Positions 17,271-26,536 of a DNA stretch of 64,000 nt are shown here, one piece after another. Numbering within the stretch: the first letter of the stretch is position 1; every line of letters begins with the position of its first letter. The position numbers and the translations under genes were made by a program. Below the pieces are notes generated by a model that searched no databases, was not told the DNA's origin, and saw only the letters and a program-made list of their open reading frames with translations. Origin of the DNA: Pseudomonas sp. URMO17WK12:I2 (lineage in GTDB: Bacteria > Pseudomonadota > Gammaproteobacteria > Pseudomonadales > Pseudomonadaceae); the NCBI RefSeq assembly GCF_003253735.1, contig NZ_QKYW01000002.1, positions 210,367-274,366 on the forward strand, given 5' to 3'.

Positions 17271-17922
17271 CCGCAGCGCTCTGGTTTCCAGCGCCCAACC
17301 CATGCCGCGCGCCCAGTGCCGCGGCTGCCGAACGCGAACTCAGCTTGAGAACGCTAAGCAGCGCCGACACATGAATGCGCACGGTAAAGGGTGAGATACG
17401 CAAAATCTGCGCGATCTCCTTGTTGCTCAGCCCAGCCGTGATGAGCTGCAGCACCTCGAATTGCCGCGCCGTGAGCGCCGAGAAAAGCTCGGCGGTGGCA
17501 GGCGGCTCATAAGCGGTGAAGCTTCCTTGGGGCGCGCAGCGAACCACACGCTCGCCCTGCAATGCGGCGGTCAACGCCTCGGCGACCTCGTGCGGCGGCA
17601 GCGATTTACCGATAAAGGCGCTGGCCCCCTGGCTCATGATCCGCTCGACCACCAGCGGGTCTTCGCACATCGACACCACCACCAGCAGCGAAGCAGGAAA
17701 CTCCTGGCGCCAATCGGTGATAGACGCCCACTGGTTATCGCTCGAGTACATCAGGTCCAGCAGGATGCCCGCAGGGCGCTGCGACCGAGCCAAGCGCAAT
17801 GCCTCATCCAGCGTCGCCGCCTCTTCGATCACAGCGTCCGGTCGCGCCTGTGCAAGCAGGCGCACCAGCCCATCACGAAAAAGCGGGTGGTCGTCAGCAA
17901 CGATGAAAAGATCGTGGGGCAT
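17251..17922 (-). CDS. NarL/FixJ-type response regulator (REC-LuxR HTH)
   Basis: A 223-aa cytoplasmic regulator starting MPHDLFIVADDH. The receiver has the acidic pair Asp-10/Asp-11, phospho-acceptor Asp-56 in ILLDLM and Lys-106 in FIGKS. The C-terminal LuxR HTH is LTARQFEVLQLITAGLSNKEIAQILRIS (about 145-172). The frame extends upstream to 18003 but that part is not protein-like. It faces the hybrid kinase tail to tail with a 20-base coding overlap, so the pair is likely a two-component system transcribed from separate promoters. Confidence 0.92.
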   Translation of the reverse strand: MPHDLFIVADDHPLFRDGLVRLLAQARPDAVIEEAATLDEALRLARSQRPAGILLDLMYSSDNQWASITDWRQEFPASLLVVVSMCEDPLVVERIMSQGASAFIGKSLPPHEVAEALTAALQGERVVRCAPQGSFTAYEPPATAELFSALTARQFEVLQLITAGLSNKEIAQILRISPFTVRIHVSALLSVLKLSSRSAAAALGARHGLGAGNQSAAVREGER

Positions 17923-18055
17923 GTGCGGTGAACGTCCGGGGGTCTGTGCTCGACACCTTACCCCATCGCCTCGTGCATCGCAGCCTGGGTTTGCCTCGCG
18001 CAATGGCGCAGCGCAGAGCCATCCTGCAACCCAGGCTGCTTTGCAGCGTCCCGTT

Positions 18056-19363
18056 TTAGGTACGCATCATCTCGGCGGCCTGCTCGGTGGCTTCCGTCGT
18101 CCGGGTCGCCAGCTTGCGTACCTCATCGGCCACCACGGCGAAACCTCTGCCTGCCTCCCCGGCCCGGGCCGCCTCGATCGCCGCGTTCAGCGCCAACAGG
18201 TTGGTCTGGCTGGCGATGCTCTGGATGGTGCCGACGATCTGGGTGAGCTTGGCGATGTTGGCTTCCAGGGTGCGCTGGTGAGCCGCCTCGGTCTCGCGCA
18301 TGGCGTTCTGCTGGTGTTGAAGATCAACGTCCACCAGTGCACCGACCACCCGCAGCGGCGCGCCCGAGGCGTCGCGCTTGGTCTGGCCCCGCGCCCGGAA
18401 CCAGCGGTACTCACCGCTCTTCATCTTCAGGCGGTACTCGATATCGAAGGGCGTCTTGCCGGTACGGTCGTTCAGGTGCGCCTGGAACGCCTCGAGGCTG
18501 TAGGCCTTGTCTTCGGGGTGCAGACGCGATGCCCAGCTGTCCAGTACATCGGGGAATTCCTCGACCGTCTCGAAGCCCAGCAGGCGACGGAACTGCGGCG
18601 ACCACCAGAAGGGGTTCTTCGGGTTGACCGGATCGCCTGCGATCACTTCCATGTCCCACAGGCCGTCCGAGAGCATCTCCCGGGCCAGCTCGAAACGGGT
18701 GATGATCACATCGTGCTCCTGTTCACGCTGCAACTCATCATGGATATCGCGCAGCGCCCCGGCGACCCGCAGCGGCACGCCACGGCCATCGCGCAGGGTT
18801 TCGCCCTGGGCGAAGAACCAGCGGTAGCTGCCGTCCTTCATGGCCAGGCGGTTCCTGACCCGGTACGGGGTCATGCCGGACTTGTCGTTCAAGTGGCGGG
18901 CGAAGGCATCCAGGGTTGCGGCCTTGTCTTCGGGGTGCAGGCGGTCGGCCCAGCTGGCCAGCACGTTGGGAAAGTCCTGCTCATTGCGAAAGCCGAGCAT
19001 TTCCCTGAATTGCTGTGACCACCAGAAGCGGTTGCGCGGGTTGACCGGGTCACCGGCGATCACTTCCATATCCCACAGGCCTTCACTGGAGGCGCGGTTG
19101 ACCAGATCGAAACGGGTTTCCGAGGCGCGCGCGCTGGCGTCGGCTTCCGCCAGCATGAGCCGCGCGGATTCCAGTTCGCGTTCGAGCTCGGCGATGCGCG
19201 CGTCATCGCGCGCGGCCTTCTGTTCGCGTGATGTCCATTCACGCTGCACCTCTACCCAGTTGGCAGACCCACGGCTGGCATTGCCCTGGGTCGAGATCGG
19301 AAGCGAAGCGGTCAGTTGCTTGAGAGCCTGGAGTTCGCTGCGCGGGCGAAAGAGATGGAGCAT
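18056..19363 (-). CDS. Soluble methyl-accepting chemotaxis protein with tandem PAS domains
   Basis: A 435-aa protein without transmembrane segments, so cytoplasmic. A charged coiled-coil (residues 40-85) precedes two near-identical PAS/PAC units, each beginning [15 protein letters not shown] (about residues 95-215 and 220-335). The C-terminal part is a short MCP signalling domain with the conserved hairpin tip [19 protein letters not shown] and [15 protein letters not shown]. It ends only about 15 residues after the hairpin, so both helical arms are short compared with classical receptors. PAS ligand (flavin, haem or small molecule) unknown. Next to a two-component pair. Confidence 0.92.
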   Translation of the reverse strand: MLHLFRPRSELQALKQLTASLPISTQGNASRGSANWVEVQREWTSREQKAARDDARIAELERELESARLMLAEADASARASETRFDLVNRASSEGLWDMEVIAGDPVNPRNRFWWSQQFREMLGFRNEQDFPNVLASWADRLHPEDKAATLDAFARHLNDKSGMTPYRVRNRLAMKDGSYRWFFAQGETLRDGRGVPLRVAGALRDIHDELQREQEHDVIITRFELAREMLSDGLWDMEVIAGDPVNPKNPFWWSPQFRRLLGFETVEEFPDVLDSWASRLHPEDKAYSLEAFQAHLNDRTGKTPFDIEYRLKMKSGEYRWFRARGQTKRDASGAPLRVVGALVDVDLQHQQNAMRETEAAHQRTLEANIAKLTQIVGTIQSIASQTNLLALNAAIEAARAGEAGRGFAVVADEVRKLATRTTEATEQAAEMMRT

Positions 19364-19778
19364 GGTTCGATACTCAGAAGAATGCGAGGAATGCCGAATC
19401 CATGGCGGAAGAATGCTTTTCAGCAGGCTGGCAACGGCGTACTCGCGGGGTAGGCGCCAGCGTTGGGGTAGGACTGGCGTAGCGCGAAAAAGGTTGCGCC
19501 TTTTTTGCCATCATTATGATATCGGCATCTGCAAACGGCGCCTACGACCTACCGTCTGCTCACACCTCTGCCTGGCGCAGGTAAAAAAGGACGTGGGAGT
19601 GGCCAGGTGCTCTGCATCCGGGGTGCCGATACGTAGCTTTCGCGTCACCTTCTGGTCGCGTCGACGCAAGCCACTCCCCGCCCCTCGCCTGGGAACACGC
19701 ATTCTGGCTCGGCCCTGTTCGGTAGCAAGGCAAGCTACTACCATTTGCGCCTTCTGCTGAAGCCGGGGGGGCAAGAGC
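19364..19778. other. Intergenic region, 415 bases, with a small AT-flanked hairpin
   Basis: No convincing gene is seen on either strand. It contains AAAAAGG (19487-19493), a 5-base loop and CCTTTTT (19499-19505), followed by one further T, which can act as a weak terminator in either direction. The 5' part holds the promoter of the chemoreceptor gene (minus) and the 3' part the promoter of the DUF7660 gene (plus). Confidence 0.5.
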
Positions 19779-20024
19779 ATGGAGCTTCATGAACGATTGA
19801 GCGGCGTCAAGGACTCAACAACCTTCCTGGAATTTGCGCGAGCGCTGGCGGAAGACAAAGCCGCCAACAGCGACAGGTGGGAAAACACCACGATAGAAGC
19901 GTTTCTCGAGGGTGCCATCGCCTGGGCGCAGGACAGCGACTTCGGCTTGAACCAGGGATCGACGCCATCCAATCCCTGGCAGCAATTCGCGGTTTTTCTG
20001 TATTGCGGGAAGATTTACGAGTGA
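19779..20024 (+). CDS. DUF7660-like small protein
   Basis: An 81-aa acidic protein. The pattern DSTTFLEFARALAEDK, WENTTIEAFLEGAIAWAQD, then NPWQQFAVFLYCGKIYE matches the small bacterial family that typically reads W-x-N-x-T-(L/I)-x-x-F-L-E-A...W and ends NPW-x-x-FA...A-x-IYE. Function of the family is unknown; members often sit near polymorphic toxin/immunity loci, but nothing of that kind is adjacent here. GGGGGG/AGAG precedes the start, a weak ribosome binding site. Confidence 0.75.
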   Translation: MELHERLSGVKDSTTFLEFARALAEDKAANSDRWENTTIEAFLEGAIAWAQDSDFGLNQGSTPSNPWQQFAVFLYCGKIYE

Positions 20025-20289
20025 GGCGTGCGCCACGAGATCTGCACAGGGATACTCGGGGCTGCCGGCGTGATGGATCGGGAAACAAGCGTGATCTGGT
20101 TTCGGATAGCGCCGACAGTTGCTAGACGAATCGGTGAACAACCGCTGATCCCGCTCCGCTTACATTTCCCGAATGCAGGCAGACAGCGGCGACTGGTTGC
20201 TTTCTGCGCCGGTAGCGGCCCCTGGTCGAGGGCGCAGTCGGCGGATAGCGCCGCTCCGCGCGATACATCCGCCAGTAAGAAACAGGGAT

Positions 20290-21240
20290 TTATCGTGATG
20301 TCGCCTCGGCGCCCACAGCTGCGTATTGGCTGAGCGCCCTAGCCATAGCGTCGTAAACCGGCGAGACCTCTTCTACCTCGCCCGCGAGAAGACCTCCATG
20401 AACCAGCCCCTTGGCAATGTAAAGCTCGTTTTTGACGCCGGCTTTCAGCAGGGCCTCGGCATAGGCATAGCCCTGGTCACGCAGCGGGTCATATTCCGCC
20501 ACGGCAATGAAAGCAGGAGCCAGGCCGGTGAGATCTGCAGATGCCAGGGGCATGGCCCTGGCATCTGTGCTCATGCCGGCAGCCGGTAGATAGGCCGCAA
20601 TCGAGTCAGTGACCTCGGCTGCGCTGAGCATGGGCGCATCGGCATGCTCGCGCATCGAGGGCTGATCCCCGCTAGCGCTCAGAACGGGATACACGAGCGC
20701 TTGCAGCAGCGGCTGAGGCTCGTTCGCGTCACGCAGGGCGATACACAGCCCGGCCGACAAATTGCCCCCGGCACTGTCGCCACCGACCATCAGCTTTTCG
20801 CGGCTTAGCGCCGATCCGACACGCCCGGCCCGTAATGCATGCCAAGCCGTCAGGGTGTCGTCAAATGCGGCGGGAAACGGATGCTCCGGGGCCAGGCGAT
20901 AATCCACCGCCACGATCGCGACCGGCACCCGACGAGCCATCGCAAAAGCGAACCAGTCGTGGCTGTCCAGGCTGCCGAACGCCCAACCGCCGCCATGCAG
21001 ATAGAGCAAGGTCGGCCAGCCACCCTCGGGCGTCGGCGAGGATGGCTTATAGACACGCAGCTTAAGATCATCGACGAGCTGGTCCTCGATGAACCATCCC
21101 GCGGGTGCTTCCGGAGTGAAATGCCGACATGCACGCAAGAAGGCATGGCGCCGTGACGACAGGCTCGTGTCGCTGGCAACGAACTCGGCGCTCTTGCTTA
21201 CGAACGCGCTCATGGCCTCGCTCAATGGGTAGTGCTTCAC
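20290..21240 (-). CDS. Alpha/beta hydrolase, hormone-sensitive lipase family esterase
   Basis: A 316-aa cytoplasmic esterase. The oxyanion motif HGGGW (82-86), nucleophile Ser-156 in GGDSAGGN, the acid in AEYDPLRDQ (about residue 255) and His in LVHGG (about residue 286) complete the HSL-type catalytic machinery. Such enzymes hydrolyse short-chain acyl esters. It lies downstream of the transketolase operon on the same strand with about 130 bases between, so it could be the last gene of that unit or separate. Confidence 0.9.
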   Translation of the reverse strand: MKHYPLSEAMSAFVSKSAEFVASDTSLSSRRHAFLRACRHFTPEAPAGWFIEDQLVDDLKLRVYKPSSPTPEGGWPTLLYLHGGGWAFGSLDSHDWFAFAMARRVPVAIVAVDYRLAPEHPFPAAFDDTLTAWHALRAGRVGSALSREKLMVGGDSAGGNLSAGLCIALRDANEPQPLLQALVYPVLSASGDQPSMREHADAPMLSAAEVTDSIAAYLPAAGMSTDARAMPLASADLTGLAPAFIAVAEYDPLRDQGYAYAEALLKAGVKNELYIAKGLVHGGLLAGEVEEVSPVYDAMARALSQYAAVGAEATSR

Positions 21241-21370
21241 GTTGGTACCTCCAGGCTCGATCTAGGCTGATGGATAGGACCGCCATCACGCGCCATTCAT
21301 GCCGAAACCCGACGAACCCTGCACACCGGCTCGCCGAGTTCGTGCTTGTGCCCAGAGAAGCCTCTGCGTC

Positions 21371-22366
21371 TTACAGCCAGCCCTTGATCTGGCGGGCCAC
21401 GGCCTCTGTGGATATGCCATAGCGGTCATGCAGGGTCGGCAATGCACCGGCATCCAGGAAGGCATCCGGCAAGGCGATCTGCCGGAAGGTCGGCGTTACG
21501 CCGTTGCGCAGGAGTAAGCCGGCGACCGCTTCGCCCAGGCCACCGATGATCGAGTGGTTCTCGGCCGTGACGACCAGGCGGCCAGGCTTGCGGGCTTCGG
21601 CCAGGATGGTCGCCTCGTCCAGGGGTTTGATGGTCGGCACATGCAGCACGGCGACGTCCACACCATCAGCCTGTAGTTTTTCCGCGGCTTCGAGCGCACG
21701 CATGGTCATCAGGCCGGTGGCGATGATCAGCACCTCGCGGCCGGTGCGCAGCGTCTTGGCCTTGCCGATCTCGAAGCGGTAGTCGTACTGGTCGAGCACC
21801 AGCGGCACGTTGCCCCGTAGCAGTCGCATATACACCGGCCCCTGGTGTGCGGCGATGGCCGGTACGGCCTGCTCGATCTCATGGGCATCGCAAGGGTCGA
21901 TGATCATCAGGTTAGGCATCGCCCGGAAGATCGCCAGGTCGTCGGTGGCCTGGTGGCTGGGCCCGTAGCCGGTGGTGAGCCCCGGCAGGCCGCAGACGAT
22001 CTTCACGTTGAGGTTCTCTTCGGCAATCGCCATGCAGATGAAGTCGTAGGCACGCCGTGAGGCGAACACGGCATAGGTGGTGGCGAACGGAGTAAGCCCT
22101 TCGCGGGCCATGCCGGCCGCTGCGCTCATCAGCAACTGCTCGGCCATGCCCATCTGGTAGAAGCGGTCCGGGTGAGCCTTGGCGAAAATGTGCAGGTCGG
22201 TGTACTTGGACAGATCAGCCGACAAACCGACGATATCCTTGCGCTGCTCGGCCAGTGCAGCGAGCGCGTGACCGAAGGGTGCCGCGCGCGTGGCCTGCCC
22301 TTCGGCAGCGATGGAGGCGATCATCGCCGAAGTGGTCAGGCGCTTCTTGGTGGTGGCGGTATTCAT
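21371..22366 (-). CDS. Transketolase family protein, C-terminal subunit
   Basis: A 331-aa protein starting MNTATTKKRL. It contains the transketolase pyrimidine-binding domain with the catalytic Glu in YQMGMAEQLLMSAAAGMA (about residue 75-92) and the C-terminal transketolase domain from about residue 200. The ATG overlaps the stop of the N-terminal subunit gene (ATGA), showing translational coupling. Split transketolases work as heteromeric ThDP enzymes transferring a two-carbon ketol unit. Here the pair is inside an operon with a sugar-type MFS importer and an SDR, pointing to catabolism of an unusual sugar or polyol rather than the pentose phosphate pathway. Confidence 0.9.
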   Translation of the reverse strand: MNTATTKKRLTTSAMIASIAAEGQATRAAPFGHALAALAEQRKDIVGLSADLSKYTDLHIFAKAHPDRFYQMGMAEQLLMSAAAGMAREGLTPFATTYAVFASRRAYDFICMAIAEENLNVKIVCGLPGLTTGYGPSHQATDDLAIFRAMPNLMIIDPCDAHEIEQAVPAIAAHQGPVYMRLLRGNVPLVLDQYDYRFEIGKAKTLRTGREVLIIATGLMTMRALEAAEKLQADGVDVAVLHVPTIKPLDEATILAEARKPGRLVVTAENHSIIGGLGEAVAGLLLRNGVTPTFRQIALPDAFLDAGALPTLHDRYGISTEAVARQIKGWL

Positions 22367-23211
22367 GGCTGGCTCCCAACGTCTAGCATGTCCAGGGCGA
22401 GATCCCATTCGCTTTCATCCACGCGGATGAAGTGAGTCTTCTCGCGGTTTTCGAGGAAGGGCACGCCCTTGCCCATGCGGGTGTCGCAAATGATCACGCG
22501 CGGTTGCGGGCCGGGGTGCTGGCGGGCGGCATCGAAAGCCTTCACCAGTGCGCCAATATCGTTGCCATCGACGCGCTGGGTAAACCAGCCGAACGCCTGC
22601 CAGCGATCGACGATGGGCTCGAAGGCGAGCACCTCGCTGGAGTAGCCATCGGCCTGCTGGTTGTTCACGTCGATCAACGCGATCAGGTTGTCGAGCTTCC
22701 AGTGCGAGGCGGACATCGCCGCCTCCCAGGTCGAGCCTTCGTTGAGTTCGCCATCGGACAGCAGGTTGTAGACGAAACGGTCCGAGCCCTTGCGCTTGAG
22801 ACCCAGGCAGGCGCCCACCGCGATGCCCAACCCATGGCCCAGCGAGCCGCCGGTGATCTCCATGCCCGGCGTGTAGGCGGCCATGCCCGACATGGGCAGG
22901 CGGCTGTCGTCGCTGCCGTAAGTTTCCAGCTCGTCCTCGGGGACGATGCCGGCCTCGATCAGCGCCGCATACAGGGCGATGGCGTAGTGACCGATGGACA
23001 GGTAGAAGCGGTCACGCCCTTCCCACTCCGGGTTGCCAGGTTGATAACGCAGGGCATGGAAGTAGGCGACGGCCAGAAGGTCGGCAGCGCCCAGCGCCTG
23101 GCCGATGTAGCCCTGGCCCTGGACCTGCCCCATGCGCAGGGCATGGCGACGGATGTTGTGGGCGCGCTTGGCCAGCGACGGTGCGCCCGTGGCAGTGAAT
23201 GCGGAATTCAT
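22363..23211 (-). CDS. Transketolase family protein, N-terminal subunit
   Basis: A 282-aa ThDP-binding subunit. GGSLGHGLGIAVGACLGLKR and the Mg/ThDP motif SDGELNEGSTWEA...IDVNN (about residues 155-190) are intact, with Ser in place of the first Gly of the usual GDGE. Length and domain boundaries match natural split transketolases, so this is not a frameshift. It overlaps the C-terminal subunit by four bases and lies 12 bases after the MFS gene. Confidence 0.9.
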   Translation of the reverse strand: MNSAFTATGAPSLAKRAHNIRRHALRMGQVQGQGYIGQALGAADLLAVAYFHALRYQPGNPEWEGRDRFYLSIGHYAIALYAALIEAGIVPEDELETYGSDDSRLPMSGMAAYTPGMEITGGSLGHGLGIAVGACLGLKRKGSDRFVYNLLSDGELNEGSTWEAAMSASHWKLDNLIALIDVNNQQADGYSSEVLAFEPIVDRWQAFGWFTQRVDGNDIGALVKAFDAARQHPGPQPRVIICDTRMGKGVPFLENREKTHFIRVDESEWDLALDMLDVGSQP

Positions 23212-23223
23212 CGTGGTGACTCC

Positions 23224-24522
23224 TTAGCGATTGACTTGACTGGCGGGTACGCGGAATACCAGGAACGCCCCGAATGCCAGAACAGCGGTGATCAGGTACA
23301 TGCCCACGGCGCTGCTGCCGAGCGTGGTGGTCACCCAGCCGATCAGGTACGGCGAGCAGAAGCCGGCCAGGTTGGCGAAGCTGTTGATGGCGGCGATGCC
23401 GGCCGCGGCGGACACCCCGCCCAGCAGCGTGGTGGGCAACATCCAGAACAACGACGAAGCGGCGAGAATCCCGGAGGCCGCCAGGCACAGGCTGAGGATC
23501 GACAGCGTCACGTTGCTGCCCAGCACAGCTGCCAGGCTCAGGCCCAGTGCACCTGCAAGCATGGGAATAGCCAGGTGCCAGCGGCGCTCCTGGTGTTTGT
23601 CGCCACTGCGCGCTACCAGCAGCATGGCGAAGATGGCGCACAGGTAAGGCAGGCTGGTGAGCAGGCCGATGTGCAGCGGCTCGGCGACACCGGCATTGCG
23701 CACCAGCGTCGGCAGCCAGAAGGTGATCGCGTACTGGCCCATCACCACGCAGAAATAGATACCGGCCAGCAGCCACAAGCGGCGGTCGCGGATGAAGGCA
23801 CCAGCCGAGGCGTGCTGAACCTTGTGCTGATTGTCGTCGGCGAGTTCCTGGCGGATCAGCGCCTTCTCTTCGTCATTGAGCCAGGTGGCCTGTTCCACGC
23901 TGTCTTTCAGGTAACTGAGCACCAATATCCCGACCAGCACGGTTGGAATGGCTTCCAGCACGAACATCCACTGCCAGCCGGCCCAGCCATGCACGCCGGC
24001 GAAACGCTCCATGATCCAGCCGGACAGCGGCCCGCCGATCATGCCCGAAAGCGGTATGGCCACGAACCACAGCGCGGTCATCTTGGCGCGTCGGTAGGAT
24101 GGGAACCAGTAGGTGAGATAGAGCAGCAGGCCAGGCGCCAGGCCCGCTTCAGCGACACCGAGCAGAAAACGCAGCACGTAGAACTGCGTGGCCGTCTCCA
24201 CGAAGGCGAACATCGCGGAAATGATGCCCCAGGTGATCATGATCCGCGCGATCCAGCGGCGCGCACCCACACGGTGGAGAATCACATTGCTGGGCACTTC
24301 GAACAGGAAGTAGCCGATGAAGAACATGCCGGCACCCAGGCCGTAAACGGCCTCGCTCAGCGCCAGATCATCCATCATCTGCAACTTGGCGAAGCCGACG
24401 TTGACACGATCCAGGTAGGCGCACAGGTAGCACAGCATCAGAAACGGCATCAGCCGCCAGGCGGTCTTGCGGTAGGCATTGCTGCGAGCGGCCGAGGCCG
24501 CATCGAGGGCGATGGTGGTCAT
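23224..24522 (-). CDS. MFS transporter, anion:cation symporter family
   Basis: A 432-aa inner-membrane protein with 12 predicted helices. YRKTAWRLMPFLMLCYLCAYLDRVNVGFAKLQM at the N-terminus and EAGLAPGLLLYLTYWFPSYRRAKMTALWF (about residues 120-150) are hallmark motifs of the ACS family (tartrate, glucarate, phthalate transporters such as TtuB and GudP). It probably imports the carboxylate or sugar acid handled by the flanking SDR and transketolase. Position is second in the operon after the SDR gene. Confidence 0.9.
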   Translation of the reverse strand: MTTIALDAASAARSNAYRKTAWRLMPFLMLCYLCAYLDRVNVGFAKLQMMDDLALSEAVYGLGAGMFFIGYFLFEVPSNVILHRVGARRWIARIMITWGIISAMFAFVETATQFYVLRFLLGVAEAGLAPGLLLYLTYWFPSYRRAKMTALWFVAIPLSGMIGGPLSGWIMERFAGVHGWAGWQWMFVLEAIPTVLVGILVLSYLKDSVEQATWLNDEEKALIRQELADDNQHKVQHASAGAFIRDRRLWLLAGIYFCVVMGQYAITFWLPTLVRNAGVAEPLHIGLLTSLPYLCAIFAMLLVARSGDKHQERRWHLAIPMLAGALGLSLAAVLGSNVTLSILSLCLAASGILAASSLFWMLPTTLLGGVSAAAGIAAINSFANLAGFCSPYLIGWVTTTLGSSAVGMYLITAVLAFGAFLVFRVPASQVNR

Positions 24523-24603
24523 GGTGATCTGATCTCTTGTTTTTATTCATATGCCTGGCGGGCGAGCGCCAGGCTGCAGATACAGAACGAACGGCCTATG
24601 GCG

Positions 24604-25353
24604 TCAGTGGATCAGCATGCCGCCGTTCACATCCAGGGTGGTGCCGGTGAGGTAGCTGGACAGGTCGCTGGCCAGGAACAAGGCGGCATTGGCCACGTCG
24701 CGCGCCTCGCCCAGACGGCCCAGGGGAATGCCGTCGATGATCGCGTGGCGTCGATCATCATGCATCAGGCCACCGGTGATGTCGGTGTGGATCAACCCCG
24801 GTGTGAGCGAGTTGACACGGATGTTGTCGGCACCGAATTCCCGCGCCATGGCCTTGGCCAGGCCCAGCACACCTGCCTTGGCCGCGCTGTAATGCGGCCC
24901 GCCGAAGATGCCGCCGCCACGCTGGGCAGATACCGACGACATGCAGATGATGCTGCCGGCCTTCTGGCTGCGCATCGTCGGCAGCACGGCCTGGGACATC
25001 AGCAGGGTGCCACGCAGATTGACGTCGAGAATGCGGTCGTAGTCTTTACCTGTGATCTCGAGTGTCTTCACCGGCTGGGTGATACCGGCATTGTTCACCA
25101 GCACGTCGATACGCCCATACTGGCTGAGCGCCTGAGCCACTGCATCGCGCACCTGAGCTTCATCGGCGACGTTGGCGGCCAGGCCGAGGTGGCCCTCACC
25201 GAGTTGTGCGGCAGCTTCGCGGGCGGCAGTGAGATCAAGGTCGAGAATGATGACGCGGGCGCCCTGCTCGGCGAACGCCTGGGCGGTGGCGCGGCCAATG
25301 CCACGCGGCGAGGCGGCTCCGGTGACGATTGCGATTTTGCCTTGAAGTAGCAT
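24604..25353 (-). CDS. Short-chain dehydrogenase/reductase
   Basis: A 249-aa NAD(P)-dependent oxidoreductase. The nucleotide-binding motif is TGAASPRGIG (11-20), NNAG is at 87-90, and the catalytic residues are Ser-140/142, Tyr-155 and Lys-159 (HYSAAKAG). The frame is open to 25623 upstream but translation most likely starts at MLLQGKIAIVTG, with GGAGC just before. It is the first gene of the operon that continues with the ACS transporter and split transketolase. It probably oxidises a sugar, polyol or sugar-acid hydroxyl to give the ketol substrate for the transketolase. Confidence 0.9.
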   Translation of the reverse strand: MLLQGKIAIVTGAASPRGIGRATAQAFAEQGARVIILDLDLTAAREAAAQLGEGHLGLAANVADEAQVRDAVAQALSQYGRIDVLVNNAGITQPVKTLEITGKDYDRILDVNLRGTLLMSQAVLPTMRSQKAGSIICMSSVSAQRGGGIFGGPHYSAAKAGVLGLAKAMAREFGADNIRVNSLTPGLIHTDITGGLMHDDRRHAIIDGIPLGRLGEARDVANAALFLASDLSSYLTGTTLDVNGGMLIH

Positions 25354-25457
25354 GGTGTTTGCTCCGACTTTTGTTTTTATGGTCAGCGGCTCATGGCGAA
25401 CCGATGGGCATAGAGTCGGCTCGATGCAGGGGGGGAGCAACGCAGCGGGCTTCAACC

Positions 25458-25480
25458 AATGCTGAAAAAAATTCAGCATT
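25458..25480. promoter_or_regulatory. Perfect palindrome in the LysR/SDR divergent promoter
   Basis: AATGCTGAA (25458-25466), five A, then TTCAGCATT (25472-25480): a perfect 9-bp inverted repeat. It has the T-N11-A spacing of LysR operators and lies between the divergent SDR operon and the LysR gene, so it is the best candidate binding site for that regulator. Confidence 0.6.
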
Positions 25481-25574
25481 CTGTTGGCCCACAAGCAAAG
25501 CGGCGCAGTAGGATTGCACCGAATCATAGGCGCCTTGCAGCTAACAGCCTGTTCAACAACCCGGTAACGAGCCA

Positions 25575-26471
25575 ATGTCCCTTCCACCGCTGAAAGCCAT
25601 TCAGTCCTTCGAACAAGTGGCACGCTTCGGCAACGTCGCCCGTGCAGCCGAACAGCTGAACCTCACACCCTCGGCAGTCAGCCATCAGATCGCCAACCTG
25701 GAAGCCCTAATCGGTCGTCCATTGTTCCTCCGCAACGCCCGCGGCGTGACCCTGACGCCGGCTGGCGAGCAGTACCTGCGTGACGTGACCGGCGTGCTGC
25801 AGAGCCTGGCCCTGGCCACGCAGCGGGCCGGCAACGACATCAGTGCCGACAGCCTGCGCCTGCATTCGGCGCCGAGTTTCGGCCTGCTGTGGCTGTTGCC
25901 TCGCCTAGAGCGTTTTCGCGAGAGCCATCCGGATATACAGATCAACCTGTCGTGCTCGTACGAATCGCTGCACTTCGGCCGTAACCAGATCGATCTCGAT
26001 ATCCGCCACGGCTACCCCAACTGGCCAAGCCTGGAGGTACGAACCATTCGCCACGAGCACCTGGCCGTGCTGGCATCCCCTTCGCTGTTGGCACGCCACC
26101 CGATAAGCGAACCGCAGGATCTGCTTACCCAGAAACTCATCCTTTCCGAGGCTGCCTTGGTGCAATGGCCGCAGTGGTTCGCGCAGCAGGGTGTATCGCT
26201 GCCCGAAGCTCCGTTCGCGCTGAGCTTCGACCGCTCGTACATGAGTTTGGAAGCTGCCAGCCATGGCTTCGGCTTTGCCTTGGAAAGCTCCCTGCTGTCT
26301 CAGGATTACATTCGGCAAGGCCGCCTGGTGCCGGTGTTCGAAGAGCAGCGCAGTAGCGCGGTAAGCGCTCACCATCTGGTGTTTCCACGCCCCAATGCCA
26401 ACCTGCCAAGAGTCGCGCGCTTTCTAGCCTGGATGCAGGAGCAACTTGGCCATAACCTCAACTATGAATAG
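25575..26471 (+). CDS. LysR-family regulator, GcvA-like
   Basis: A 298-aa protein starting MSLPPLKAIQSFEQVARFGNVARAAEQLNLTPSAVSHQIANLE, the HTH of the GcvA subgroup. The effector domain follows from about residue 90. It is divergent from the SDR-MFS-transketolase operon, with a perfect palindrome between them, and is its likely regulator. Confidence 0.92.
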   Translation: MSLPPLKAIQSFEQVARFGNVARAAEQLNLTPSAVSHQIANLEALIGRPLFLRNARGVTLTPAGEQYLRDVTGVLQSLALATQRAGNDISADSLRLHSAPSFGLLWLLPRLERFRESHPDIQINLSCSYESLHFGRNQIDLDIRHGYPNWPSLEVRTIRHEHLAVLASPSLLARHPISEPQDLLTQKLILSEAALVQWPQWFAQQGVSLPEAPFALSFDRSYMSLEAASHGFGFALESSLLSQDYIRQGRLVPVFEEQRSSAVSAHHLVFPRPNANLPRVARFLAWMQEQLGHNLNYE

Positions 26472-26536
26472 CCGCGCGACTTTTTGAATGTCCACGGTGC
26501 GCCACAAGGCGAACCGAAGTCTTGCATATCGAGGGA

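Noticed and set aside
18840..19760. A 306-codon plus-strand frame opposite the chemoreceptor gene
   Set aside because: Ser/Arg-rich antisense shadow; the minus strand encodes clear PAS and MCP domains.
21371..23211. Frameshifted single transketolase gene
   Set aside because: The two parts end and begin at natural domain boundaries with an ATGA overlap and separate starts, as in known split transketolases.
22432..25350. A 972-codon plus-strand frame opposite the transketolase-MFS-SDR operon
   Set aside because: It spans several real genes on the other strand, has no recognisable domain and is a composition artefact.
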